Positions 39,153 to 48,293 of a DNA stretch of 64,000 nucleotides are shown in pieces (position 1 is the stretch's first letter; each line of letters opens with the position of its first letter). Source of the DNA: Azoarcus_F sp048158365 (GTDB taxonomy: Bacteria; Pseudomonadota; Gammaproteobacteria; Burkholderiales; Rhodocyclaceae); assembly GCA_048158365.1 (NCBI GenBank), contig JBLLNL010000012.1; one strand, written 5' to 3'. Below the pieces are notes generated by a model, which had not been told where the DNA came from, searched no databases, and saw only the letters and a program-made list of their open reading frames with translations. A program made the position numbers and the translations under genes.

Positions 39153-40235
39153 ATGACCGATGCCGTGGACCTGTCCCGCCCTGCCGACAAGGCGGGGCTG
39201 ATCTACCCCTTCGACTCGCCGCCCGCGGCCGGCCAGCTTCAGACGGTCGCGCCCGGCGTGCTGTGGATGCGCATGCCGCTGCCGTTCGCGCTCGACCATA
39301 TCAACCTGTGGGCGATCGAGGACGGCGAAGGCTGGGCGGTCGTCGATACCGGCATCCGCAACGAGACCACGACCGCTCACTGGCGCGAACTTTTCGCCAA
39401 CGCACCGGATCAGCGCTCGATCAGCCGCGTGTTCGTAACCCACATGCATCCCGACCACATCGGCATGGCCGGCTGGCTGACCCGCAAGTTCGACTGCCGC
39501 CTGTGGATGACGCGCCTCGAATACCTGAGCTGCCGGGTGCTGACGTCGGACACCGGCCGCGAGGCACCGGACGACGCGGTCGCATTCTTTCGCCGCGCCG
39601 GATGGGGCGATGCGGCGATCGAGACCTACCGCGCCCGCTTCGGCAACTTCGGCAAACACATCTACTGCCTCCCCGACAGCTATCGCCGTCTGCGCGACGG
39701 CGAGGAGATCGTGATCGGCACGCATGTGTGGCGCATCATCGTCGGCCATGGACATTCTCCGGAACACGCCTGCCTGTACTGTGCGGACCTGAAGGTGCTG
39801 ATCTCGGGCGACCAGGTCCTGCCCCGGATCTCGTCCAACGTGTCGGTCTATCCGACCGAGCCGGACGCGAATCCGATGGCCGACTGGTTCGAGTCGCTCG
39901 CCAAGATCGAGCGCGAGGTACCGGACGACGTGCTGGTACTGCCGTCGCACAACGAATGCTTTCGCGGCCTGCATGCCCGGCTGCGCATGCTGCGCGCGAG
40001 CCAGGAACGCACTTTCGAGCGGCTGCGCGCCAGGCTGGACCAGCCGCGACGCGCGGTCGACGTGTTCGACGCGCTGTTCACGCGCAAGATCACCGAGGCC
40101 GGCGATCACATGCTGCTCGGTATGGCCACCGGTGAAAGCCTGGCCTGCCTGAACTACCTTATCGAAGCCGGTGAAGTCGGCGTCGAGACGGATGCCGACG
40201 GCGTCAACTGGTATCACCTGCGGCAAGACGGGTAA
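39153..40235 (+). CDS. Metallo-beta-lactamase-fold hydrolase
   Basis: 360 residues. The metal site is THMHPDHIGMAGW (His97, His99, Asp101, His102), followed by later ligands in VGHGHSPEHACLY and SGDQVLPRISSNV. The C-terminal helical part (ARLRMLRASQERTFERLRARL, then AGDHMLLGMATGESLACLNYL) resembles LACTB2-like or hydroxyacylglutathione-hydrolase-related enzymes with a winged-helix-like tail. Proteins of this type hydrolyse thioesters, lactones or RNA; the substrate here is unknown. GGAG lies six bases before ATG 39153. It is 18 bp downstream of the TrpB2 gene and almost surely in the same operon. Confidence 0.85.
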   Translation: MTDAVDLSRPADKAGLIYPFDSPPAAGQLQTVAPGVLWMRMPLPFALDHINLWAIEDGEGWAVVDTGIRNETTTAHWRELFANAPDQRSISRVFVTHMHPDHIGMAGWLTRKFDCRLWMTRLEYLSCRVLTSDTGREAPDDAVAFFRRAGWGDAAIETYRARFGNFGKHIYCLPDSYRRLRDGEEIVIGTHVWRIIVGHGHSPEHACLYCADLKVLISGDQVLPRISSNVSVYPTEPDANPMADWFESLAKIEREVPDDVLVLPSHNECFRGLHARLRMLRASQERTFERLRARLDQPRRAVDVFDALFTRKITEAGDHMLLGMATGESLACLNYLIEAGEVGVETDADGVNWYHLRQDG

Positions 40236-40358
40236 TGCACACCGGCGTCCCGCCCTGCGCGTGATCCGCGCTGCGAGCTGCACGCGCGTTCCATTCGTGC
40301 GCCCGCGCACCGCCCCGTATCGACTGACGGACGAATGACCCGACGCGTGGCCGGGTTT

Positions 40359-40383
40359 ATATCCGATCAATTTAGTCGACTAT
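40359..40383 (+). promoter_or_regulatory. Candidate IscR/Rrf2-type operator upstream of the DUF255 gene
   Basis: Read on the minus strand, the 25 bases begin ATAGTCGACTAAATT and end GATCGGATAT. Against the type-1 IscR consensus ATASYYGACTRWWWYAGTCRRSTAT (recalled from E. coli work) it has three mismatches. It lies 63-87 bases before the DUF255 start in a locally AT-rich patch, a sensible promoter position. A MarR- or other Rrf2-family site is an alternative reading. Confidence 0.45.
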
Positions 40384-40445
40384 TGACCGCGGCTTCGGCT
40401 AGAGTTCACCCATGCCCTTCCCGTGCGTTCGATCAGGAGACACCC

Positions 40446-42491
40446 ATGCCGAACCGCCTGGCCGCCGAGACCTCGCCCTATCTGCTTCAGCATGCCGACA
40501 ACCCGGTCGAATGGTGGCCGTGGTGCGAGGACGCGCTGTCGCTCGCGCGGCAGCTCGATAAGCCCATCCTGCTGTCGATCGGCTATTCCGCCTGCCACTG
40601 GTGCCATGTGATGGCGCATGAATCCTTCGAGGATCCGGACGTGGCGGCGTTGATGAATCGACTCTTCGTCAATATCAAGGTCGATCGCGAGGAGCGCCCG
40701 GATCTGGACCAGATCTACCAGACGGCGCACCAGATGCTCGCGCAGCGCAGCGGCGGCTGGCCGCTGACGATGTTCCTGACCCCTGACGGCACGCCGTTCT
40801 TCGGCGGCACCTATTTCCCGAAACAGGCGCGCTACGGCCTGCCTGGTTTTGCCAGCCTGCTCGAGCAGATCGCCGCCGCCTACGCGGGCAAACGCCGCGA
40901 GATCGAGGAGCACAACGCCGCCGTGCGGGCCGCACTGGCGCGCGCCGCCAGTATTGGCGGGGGCACGCACCATTCGGACTTCGGTCCCCAGCCGATCGCC
41001 AAGCTGCGCGACCTGCTGTCGGCGAACTTCGACGTCCGCTTCGGCGGTTTCGGCGGCGCGCCTAAGTTTCCGCACCCGACCGATCTGGAATTCCTGCTGC
41101 ACCGCCATCGCAGCACAGGTGACGGCCACGCCCGCGACATGGCGCTCGACACGCTGACCCGCATGGCCGAGGGCGGGCTGTTCGACCAGCTCGGCGGCGG
41201 ATTCTGCCGCTACAGCACCGACGACCGCTGGCAGATCCCGCACTTCGAGAAGATGCTTTACGACAACGGGCCGCTGCTCGCGCTGTACGCGGACGCATGG
41301 CAGATCAGTGGGGATCCGCTGTTCCGGAGGGTGGTCGAGGACACCGCCGCATGGGTGATGCGCGAGATGCAGTCCGCCGAGGGCGGTTACGTTGCAGCGC
41401 TGGACGCCGACTCGGAAGGCGAGGAGGGTCGCTTCTATGCGTGGGATCGCGACGAGATCCGCGCGCTGCTGACCCCGGACGCATTCGCGGTGGCGGAACG
41501 CCATTACGGCCTGGATGCGCCGCCGAATTTCGAGCACCGGCACTGGCATCTGGTCGTGTCCCGCCCCCTCGACCAGGTCGCGAACGAACTGGGCATTCGG
41601 CCCGACGACGCGGCCAGGCTGCTCGCCGACGCGCGAGCGCTGCTATTCGAGGAACGGGCGGCACGGATCCGTCCCGGCCGGGACGACAAGATCCTGACCA
41701 GCTGGAACGGCCTGATGATCGCCGGCATGATGCATGCGGCACGCGTCTTCCGCCGTGCAGACTGGGCGGAATCGGCACGGCGCGCGATCGACTTCATCCG
41801 GGATCGCCACTGGCGCGACGGGCGGCTGTACGCAACCAGCACCGGCGGCGATGGTCGTCTCAACGCCTATCTGGACGATCACGCGTTCATGATCGGCGGC
41901 CTGATCGAAGCGCTGCAGACCCGGTTCACGCCCGGGGACCTTGCGTTCGCCGAGGACCTGGCCGATGAACTGCTCGAACAGTTCGAGGACCGTGCTGCGG
42001 GCGGCTTCTTCTTCACCCGGCACGACCACGAGGCATTGATCCAGCGTCCCAAGCCGCTGCACGACAACGCCACCGCATCCGGCAATGGCGTCGCGATCCG
42101 GACGCTCGCACGGCTCGGCCATGTGACCGGGGAACTACGCTACCACGATGCCGCCGAGCGCGGCCTGCAGGCCTTCTATGGCGCGCTCGCCGGAAACCCG
42201 GGCGGATGCGCTGGCCTTGCGCTCGCGCTGGCAGAACACCTCGTCCCACCGGCGCTGGTGATCGTGCGCGGCAAGGCCGACGATCTGATCGCATGGCAGC
42301 AGGAACTGGCCGGCATGCATCTGCCGGATACACTGTCGTTCGCCCTGCCGCCCGGCATCGCCCACCTGCCGCCGGTGCTGGACAAGCCGGTCGACGCGGA
42401 CGTCACCGCCTGGGTATGCCGCGGCACCCAGTGCCTGGCACCGGTCCACTCGCTGCATGCGCTGACCGGGCTGCTCGCAACCCCGGCCTGA
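40446..42491 (+). CDS. DUF255 thioredoxin-domain / glycosidase-like fusion protein (YyaL family)
   Basis: 681 residues. The N-terminal thioredoxin-like domain starts NRLAAETSPYLLQHADNPVEWWPW and has a CHWC redox pair (Cys50/Cys53) in IGYSACHWCHVMAHESFED. From about residue 190 comes a six-hairpin glycosidase-like (alpha/alpha barrel) domain (FPHPTDLEFLL, FDQLGGGFCRYSTDDRWQIPHFEKMLYDNGPLL, ALDADSEGEEGRFYAWDRDE, KILTSWNGLMIAGM). The architecture is that of the widely conserved YyaL/spermatogenesis-associated protein 20 family, whose biochemical role is not established. AGGAG is six bases before ATG 40446. A candidate Fe-S regulator site lies upstream. Confidence 0.9.
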   Translation: MPNRLAAETSPYLLQHADNPVEWWPWCEDALSLARQLDKPILLSIGYSACHWCHVMAHESFEDPDVAALMNRLFVNIKVDREERPDLDQIYQTAHQMLAQRSGGWPLTMFLTPDGTPFFGGTYFPKQARYGLPGFASLLEQIAAAYAGKRREIEEHNAAVRAALARAASIGGGTHHSDFGPQPIAKLRDLLSANFDVRFGGFGGAPKFPHPTDLEFLLHRHRSTGDGHARDMALDTLTRMAEGGLFDQLGGGFCRYSTDDRWQIPHFEKMLYDNGPLLALYADAWQISGDPLFRRVVEDTAAWVMREMQSAEGGYVAALDADSEGEEGRFYAWDRDEIRALLTPDAFAVAERHYGLDAPPNFEHRHWHLVVSRPLDQVANELGIRPDDAARLLADARALLFEERAARIRPGRDDKILTSWNGLMIAGMMHAARVFRRADWAESARRAIDFIRDRHWRDGRLYATSTGGDGRLNAYLDDHAFMIGGLIEALQTRFTPGDLAFAEDLADELLEQFEDRAAGGFFFTRHDHEALIQRPKPLHDNATASGNGVAIRTLARLGHVTGELRYHDAAERGLQAFYGALAGNPGGCAGLALALAEHLVPPALVIVRGKADDLIAWQQELAGMHLPDTLSFALPPGIAHLPPVLDKPVDADVTAWVCRGTQCLAPVHSLHALTGLLATPA

Positions 42492-42520
42492 TCGCAGGTA
42501 CGGGACCGGGCAGGTGCCAC

Positions 42521-43183
42521 TCACCAGGGCAGTGGCTCGCCGTTCGAGTGCCAGAAGCTGCCGCTGTGCTGCAGGCTCAGCGCGTCGATACGGGCGACGA
42601 GACGCTCGGCCGACTGATGCGCGGTGATGTCGCCGGCGAAACCGACCATGCGCGTCTGCACGAAACCCGGATGCAGCAGCGCCACCGCCACGCCGCGTGG
42701 CGCGAGATCGCGCGCCAGACTCACGCCGGCAGCATTCAGCGCTGCCTTGCTCATCCGGTAGCCGTAATAGGCGCCGGACCCGTTGTCGCTCATCGACCCC
42801 ATGCGGCTGGTGATCATCGCGACCTTCGCACCCTGGCCCAGATTCGGCAGCAAGGCCTGCGTCACGCGCAACGGACCGAGCGCATTCACCTGGAACTGAC
42901 GCAGGACGGCATCGAAATCGATGTCGCCGAGCGCGTCGGCGCTCAACACGCCGGCATTGTTGATCAGCACGTCGATCGTGCGGCCCTGCAGTGCCGTGGC
43001 CAGACGCTGACCCGCATCGGCCTGCGACACATCCACACCGTCGATGACTTCGACACCGAGCGCCGCCAGAGCGTCTGACGGCTCGCGACAGACCGCGATC
43101 ACGGCGTCGCCGCGTTCGCGATAGATCTTGCACAATTCCAGCCCGATGCCACGACTGGCGCCGGTCACGAGTACGCTTGCCAT
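42521..43183 (-). CDS. Short-chain dehydrogenase/reductase
   Basis: 220 residues. The Rossmann nucleotide motif TGASRGIG starts at residue 7, NNAG is in VLINNAGVLSADALG, and the catalytic Tyr/Lys pair lies in YYGYRMSKAALN with the preceding serine in ITSRMGSMSD. The end (GEPLPW, preceded by HSGSFWHSNG) matches the C-factor/CsgA-like group of SDRs, which often act in the cytoplasm with NAD(P)H on unknown carbonyl substrates. ATG 43183 (MASVLVTGAS) fits family starts. It is divergent from the esterase gene and convergent with the DUF255 gene. Confidence 0.88.
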   Translation of the reverse strand: MASVLVTGASRGIGLELCKIYRERGDAVIAVCREPSDALAALGVEVIDGVDVSQADAGQRLATALQGRTIDVLINNAGVLSADALGDIDFDAVLRQFQVNALGPLRVTQALLPNLGQGAKVAMITSRMGSMSDNGSGAYYGYRMSKAALNAAGVSLARDLAPRGVAVALLHPGFVQTRMVGFAGDITAHQSAERLVARIDALSLQHSGSFWHSNGEPLPW

Positions 43184-43410
43184 GTGGTCCCGCCCTCCAT
43201 GATTTGAAATGATCCGGTCGACGTCGGGCAGCACGGCTGCGGGCTCGCCCAAACGACGGCAACGAAGAATGCATGCTTATGATCGTCGATGTAAGACTAC
43301 CATGTAGCCCACCGCGTGGCGGCGACCCCCGTCGCCGGCGCCGAGCCACCGGTTCGGCACGGTCACGTCGCGAACGATACAATCACCTCAGTCGCCCTCA
43401 GGATGAACGC

Positions 43411-44118
43411 ATGAACAACGAAACCGGCACACCCGAACCACCCGTCCTGCCGGCGGTCGAGATCGAGACCCGCCCGAATCCGACCCATGCAGTGATCTGG
43501 CTGCATGGCCTCGGTGCCGACGGGCACGACTTCGAACCGGTGGTGGACGCATTCGACATCCAACGCCTGCCGGCGACGCGTTTCGTGTTTCCGCACGCAC
43601 CGGTGCGACCGGTCACGATCAACGGCGGTTATCGCATGCGTGCCTGGTATGACCTGGTCACCACCGATTTCTCACAGCGGCGCGAGGATCCGGACGGCGT
43701 GCGCGAATCGGCCGGACTGGCCCGCGCGCTGATAGCGCGCGAGAACACACGCGGTATCCCCGATGCGCACATCGTGCTCGCCGGGTTCTCCCAGGGCGGC
43801 GCGATCGCACTGCACGCCGGCTTGCGCCACCCACGCCGGCTCGCCGGCATTCTCGCGCTATCGACCTATCTGCCGCTGGCCGACACGCTCGCCGACGAGG
43901 CCGCCGCAGCCAACCATGACACGCCTATCTTCATGGCGCATGGCGAAGGCGACACCGTGATCCCGTTCGGATTCGCCGAGAAATCCTTTCGCCGTCTGCG
44001 CGATCACGGTCTCGCGATCGAATGGCATCCCTACTTCGCCGAACACACGCTGGTGCTCGAGGAGGTGCGCGACATCGAGTCGTGGCTCGCGCGCGTGCTG
44101 CGCGACATCACGCCTTGA
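43411..44118 (+). CDS. Carboxylesterase / phospholipase-type alpha-beta hydrolase
   Basis: 235-residue alpha/beta hydrolase of the acyl-protein-thioesterase-like carboxylesterase group. AVIWLHGLGADGHDFEPVVD is the family opening; the nucleophile Ser lies in LAGFSQGGAIALH. The acid is in AHGEGDTVIPF, and the catalytic His is expected in the PYFAEHTLVLEEV stretch (usually written as Y..M.H.V). FPHAPVRPVTINGGYRMRAWYD matches the substrate loop of Pseudomonas carboxylesterase EstB-like enzymes. AGGA lies eight bases before ATG 43411. It probably hydrolyses short acyl esters or thioesters in the cytoplasm. Confidence 0.92.
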   Translation: MNNETGTPEPPVLPAVEIETRPNPTHAVIWLHGLGADGHDFEPVVDAFDIQRLPATRFVFPHAPVRPVTINGGYRMRAWYDLVTTDFSQRREDPDGVRESAGLARALIARENTRGIPDAHIVLAGFSQGGAIALHAGLRHPRRLAGILALSTYLPLADTLADEAAAANHDTPIFMAHGEGDTVIPFGFAEKSFRRLRDHGLAIEWHPYFAEHTLVLEEVRDIESWLARVLRDITP

Positions 44119-44213
44119 AGCCAAATACCTGCAATGCTGCGCACGAATCACGCGCAGTCCTGTCGAACCGACGCCACCGAAAAGAACCCATACGAACCCG
44201 GACCGACAAACAC

Positions 44214-44843
44214 ATGCCGAGTAAACTGCTGATTGGCCTCACCCTTGTATTGGTATCCACCGCCTCGATCGCGCAGGGCATGAGATCCATAGACGGATGC
44301 AACATCCGGCGCGGCGCCTTCTGCGTCAACATGAATCTGCATGGCGCAGACCTGAGCGGCGAGAATCTCGCCAACTCCCAGTTCACGCGCAGCGTGCTGA
44401 CCAGCACGAATCTGGTCGAAACGAATCTGACCGAAGCGAACCTGAGTCGGGCCAATCTCAATCAGTCCGATCTGAGCCGGGCCGTGCTGAACCGGACCAA
44501 CTTCGCCGGCGCCACGCTGGTCGAGGCCACGCTGATCGGTGCGACCGCGAACGGCGCGCTGTTTCGCAATTCCAACCTCAGCTCGGCCGACCTCAGCGAC
44601 GCGGCGCTGACCAACGCCGACATGAACAACGCGCGGCTCGGCGGTGCGACGCTCGACGGGGCCGACCTGCAGCGGGTGAACTTCCGCGCGGCCGACCTGC
44701 GCGGCGCGTCGCTGAAAGGCGCAAACCTGCAGGGTGCGATCCTGAGCGGTGCGAACCTGGTGGATGCCGACCTGAGCGGCGCGAACATCGATCAGGCGGT
44801 GTTCGACCGCGCGCAGACCACGCGCTGCATCGGCTGCCCCTGA
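44214..44843 (+). CDS. Exported pentapeptide-repeat protein
   Basis: 209 residues: a signal peptide (KLLIGLTLVLVSTASIAQG), a short cysteine-bearing segment (SIDGCNIRRGAFCVNMNLHG), then about 30 pentapeptide repeats of the A(D/N)LXX type (such as GADLSGENLANSQF, TNLTEANLSRANLNQSDLSRA). These fold as a right-handed quadrilateral beta-helix. A CIGC pair closes the protein, so disulfides may cap the helix. Exported pentapeptide proteins have no general function; some bind proteins or DNA mimics, but that class is cytoplasmic. It lies after the esterase and is convergent with the helicase gene. Confidence 0.85.
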   Translation: MPSKLLIGLTLVLVSTASIAQGMRSIDGCNIRRGAFCVNMNLHGADLSGENLANSQFTRSVLTSTNLVETNLTEANLSRANLNQSDLSRAVLNRTNFAGATLVEATLIGATANGALFRNSNLSSADLSDAALTNADMNNARLGGATLDGADLQRVNFRAADLRGASLKGANLQGAILSGANLVDADLSGANIDQAVFDRAQTTRCIGCP

Positions 44844-44867
44844 CCCACCGGGCAGCGATACACAGGC

Positions 44868-47800
44868 TCACACCGCTACGTCGACCAGGCGGTCGTGGGC
44901 GGTGTAGTAGATCGCACAACGCAGCGGTCTTCCGTCGCCGCGAAACAGCTTCGCATAACGGGCGAGTTGGTCCCGATACTGCGCGGCATGCGCGGCCACC
45001 GCGGCATCGTCGAGCGGCTGCGGCAACTCGGCCGACTTGAAGTCGATGATCCAGCGCGTTCCGTCCTCGACGAAGGTCCGATCCACGACATGAATCCGGA
45101 TCGTGGCATCCGACGCGGTCGCAAGGGCCAGCTCGGAGGCCGCGTCAGCGCGTTGCGCGAGCACCCAGCGGCCGGTCTCGCTCGCTACGGTCCGGCTCAG
45201 CATCGCAACGATTCCGACGGACGCGGATTCGGCGGCGGCCGGCGCGTGGCCCTGCAGACTCAGCCAGCGCGCCATCGCGGGTCGCAGCCGCTCGATCCGA
45301 TCAACCGGCCAGGCCTCGACGCCGCTGCGTGCGATCAGTTCGAGATAGCGGTGCACGAGCGTGCCGAAATCAGCCTCGAGCGCATGGCGACCGGCCGGCG
45401 ACGCATCCTCGCCCTGCACCGCGGATGTCTCGTCGCCACACGGAGGTTCCACGCGCAGCGCGGCCGGCTGCCCGATCGCACGCAGCCGCAGCAGCGGTGG
45501 CACGAAATCCTCGTAGGCCGGTAAGAATCCGTGCGGATCGGCTGGATCCGGTGTCAGCGGCGGCGATGATTCGAACTGCGGCGCGAGCACCGGCCACATC
45601 GTGCGCAACGGTGTACCGCCCGGCGCCACCGGTTGTCCCGAATCCGCCGTCAATCGACTGAGCCCGACCAGATGCAGGGCCCGGATCGCGCGGGTCGAAG
45701 CGACATAGAGCACGCGCAGGTCCTCGTTGTTGCCGCGCTCCGCCTCCAGGGTCTGCAGATAGTGGTAGGTCGCCGGCGCGCCGCCCTTGCCGCCGCGGGC
45801 AGTCAGCGGCGCGACCACGAGACCCGTCCCGCCATCGCTCAGCGCCACCTCCTCCCAGCGCAGCAGCGGTGTGTCGTTCTGTCCGACGCTGCGCTGCAGT
45901 CCGGGCAGGATCACGGTGTCGAACTCCAGCCCCTTGGACTTGTGGATGGTCATGAACCGCAGCCGCCCATCGGCCCCCGGGTCGGGCGCCGCATACAGCT
46001 TGTCGACCTCGGCCTGGAGCCGCTCCAGATCGAGTCCGCCGCCGGCCTCGAGCCGCTCGACCAGATCGAACCAGGCTTCCACGTCCTGGGCCGCGCCGGC
46101 GTCGGGTAGCAGCGCCGGCCCGTCGAGCTGCAACCACACGCCCTCGATCCAGCGCGCCATGCCCTGCCTGCCCTGATGCGCCAACGCGTCGTCGATGACC
46201 GCACGCAGATGCGCGAGGCGTGCCTGCCCGTCCTCGCTGAGGCCGGCCACCCGCGCCTCGTCGTCGAGCAGCGCGGGCAGCGTCGCGTACCGGTCGTCGG
46301 CCGCGAGCCGGTGCAGGTCGGCCAGGCACAGCCCGCACCATGGTGCGCGCAGCAGGGCGAGCCATGCGATCCGGTCGGCGCGATGGCACAAGGCCCGGGT
46401 CAGCGTGATCAGATCGGCGATCCACTGCCGTCCCCCCAGCGCTTCGATCTCGACCGCCTGGTAACGCAGATCCGGCCGGCTGGCGCGGATCTCGGCCACC
46501 AGTGGGGCCAGATGGGTGCGCGCGCGCACCAGCACCGCGATGTTCCGGGCCGGATCCTCGGCCCAGGTCCGGTCGATGATGGCCATGATGCGCTCGGCCT
46601 CGAGCCGGTCGGCCTCGGTGGCGGCGAGTTCCGGCGACACGCACAGCGGATGGACCTCGACCCCCGCACCCGGCAGCGAGGCCCGGGTCGCGACGAAGGG
46701 TCGGTAGCGGATCGCGCCCCGCGCGACGTTGTCCTGTGACGGGAACAGGCCGGCAAAGGCACCGTTCACCCAGTCGACGACCTCCGGACAGGAGCGATTG
46801 TTGCGTGTCAGTTGCAGGCGCTCGAGCGGGATTCCACCGATTCCGCCATGAGCCGCCTGCAGGAACAGGCCCACATCGGCCTTGCGGAATCGATAGATCG
46901 ACTGCATCGGGTCGCCGACGCAGAACAATGTGCGACCGTCGTCCGGCATCCAGCCCGCGGTAAGCCGCTCGAGCAGGCGAACCTGGACCGGACTGGTGTC
47001 CTGGAACTCGTCGACCAGCAGGTGACGCAGCCGGTAGTCGAGCCGCAGCGCGAGCTCGGTCGGCCCGGCGTCGTCGCCGAGCGCCTGCAGGGCACGCTGT
47101 GCGATCTCGATGAAATCGGTCTGGCCCCGGGCCTGGAAGACCTGCCACAGCGTCGCGCTCGCAAGGCGCAGCAGCGCGGCCAGATTGCGCACGATCGCGC
47201 CTTCGTCTTCGCAGGCGTCGGCCAGCGGCAGGCGCCGCAGCCGGGCGAGGACCCCATCCAGGCCAACCCGTTCGCGCAACCCGGCAACCTGCGCCAGCAT
47301 CGCCTCCTTGTGCGCCTGGCCCGCTGGACCAGGCGGAAAGCCTTGGTTGCGGTTGAGCGCCTTGCGCCATTCGCCCTTCGAGGTCAGCAACAGATCGCAC
47401 AGCGCAAGCCACCGTGGCAGCGCACCGTGGTCGGGTGCGAGCGGCTCGCACCAGCTGCGCAACAGCGTGAGCGGAGCATCGTCCTCGACGTTGTCCGCGG
47501 CGAAACGCACCAGCGGCATCAGCTCGCGCTGCAGGTCCGCGTCGAACAGGCGCGCGACATCGGCGATCTCGTCGTCCACCAGTTGTCGCAGCACGTCGGT
47601 GGAATCCAGCCCGGCATGGGCGTTGTGCAGCCATTGATCGCGGGTGGCCAGCATCTTCCCGAGCAGCCGGCACAGGCGCACGCTGTCGTTGTCCAGGTAG
47701 GCGAGCACCGCGGCAACGACGTCGGACACGCCTGGCAGGCCGGATTCGAGCAGGGCCAGTGTCTGCTCGGCCGCCTCCAGATAAAGCGGCTCGGCGTCGT

Positions 47801-48293
47801 CGGTGACCTCGGGCTGGCTGCCGAAGCGGCTCAGCAGCGGCATCTGGCGCGCGAGCGCGCCGCAAAGCGCGTCGATGGTCAGGATGCGCAGGCGCTCCGG
47901 CTGGTCCAGCAGCTGCCAGCCGAGTTCGTTCGAGCGCGCCAGCACCGCGGTCGCGAGTTCGAAAGTGGTCTGCCGATGCGCTTCGGCCGGACGCTGACCG
48001 ACCGAAGCGCCCTGCAGGTTGCCGAGAATGCGGTTGCGCATCTCGGTGGCGGCCTTGTTGGTGAAGGTGATCGCGACGATCTCCTCCGGATGCGCGACCG
48101 TCGCCAGCAGCATCAGGTAACGCTGGCTCAGCAGTTCGGTCTTGCCCGCGCCGGCCGGCGCCTCGACGATGAAGGAGCGCGGCTCCAGCGCGCGCACGCG
48201 CGCCGCTTCATCCTCGCGCAGCCGGGCCGCTGGCGCGTCGCCCGCGGCCATGGCCGGAGCGGCGTCCGGATCGCGCCTGGAAAGGTGGTTCAT
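44868..48293 (-). CDS. UvrD/Rep-family helicase-nuclease (AddA-like)
   Basis: 1141 residues. Superfamily 1A helicase motifs: Walker A EAPAGAGKTELLSQRY near residue 45, motif Ia ITFTNKAATEMRNRI, Walker B VDEFQDTSPVQ, motif III FCVGDPMQSIYRFRKADVG, motif V FMTIHKSKGLEFDTVIL, and motif VI LYVASTRAIRALHL. The C-terminus carries a PD-(D/E)XK nuclease core (WIIDFKSAE). This matches AddA/RecB-type double-strand-break processing enzymes. The ATG overlaps the stop of the upstream AddB-like gene as ATGA. Together they should form a two-subunit helicase-nuclease for recombinational repair, a common alternative to RecBCD in Proteobacteria. Confidence 0.92.
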   Translation of the reverse strand: MNHLSRRDPDAAPAMAAGDAPAARLREDEAARVRALEPRSFIVEAPAGAGKTELLSQRYLMLLATVAHPEEIVAITFTNKAATEMRNRILGNLQGASVGQRPAEAHRQTTFELATAVLARSNELGWQLLDQPERLRILTIDALCGALARQMPLLSRFGSQPEVTDDAEPLYLEAAEQTLALLESGLPGVSDVVAAVLAYLDNDSVRLCRLLGKMLATRDQWLHNAHAGLDSTDVLRQLVDDEIADVARLFDADLQRELMPLVRFAADNVEDDAPLTLLRSWCEPLAPDHGALPRWLALCDLLLTSKGEWRKALNRNQGFPPGPAGQAHKEAMLAQVAGLRERVGLDGVLARLRRLPLADACEDEGAIVRNLAALLRLASATLWQVFQARGQTDFIEIAQRALQALGDDAGPTELALRLDYRLRHLLVDEFQDTSPVQVRLLERLTAGWMPDDGRTLFCVGDPMQSIYRFRKADVGLFLQAAHGGIGGIPLERLQLTRNNRSCPEVVDWVNGAFAGLFPSQDNVARGAIRYRPFVATRASLPGAGVEVHPLCVSPELAATEADRLEAERIMAIIDRTWAEDPARNIAVLVRARTHLAPLVAEIRASRPDLRYQAVEIEALGGRQWIADLITLTRALCHRADRIAWLALLRAPWCGLCLADLHRLAADDRYATLPALLDDEARVAGLSEDGQARLAHLRAVIDDALAHQGRQGMARWIEGVWLQLDGPALLPDAGAAQDVEAWFDLVERLEAGGGLDLERLQAEVDKLYAAPDPGADGRLRFMTIHKSKGLEFDTVILPGLQRSVGQNDTPLLRWEEVALSDGGTGLVVAPLTARGGKGGAPATYHYLQTLEAERGNNEDLRVLYVASTRAIRALHLVGLSRLTADSGQPVAPGGTPLRTMWPVLAPQFESSPPLTPDPADPHGFLPAYEDFVPPLLRLRAIGQPAALRVEPPCGDETSAVQGEDASPAGRHALEADFGTLVHRYLELIARSGVEAWPVDRIERLRPAMARWLSLQGHAPAAAESASVGIVAMLSRTVASETGRWVLAQRADAASELALATASDATIRIHVVDRTFVEDGTRWIIDFKSAELPQPLDDAAVAAHAAQYRDQLARYAKLFRGDGRPLRCAIYYTAHDRLVDVAV

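Noticed and set aside
37683..40370. Long minus-strand open frame across trpB2 and the hydrolase gene
   Set aside because: It is antisense to two well-supported genes and has the same shadow composition with no recognisable motif.
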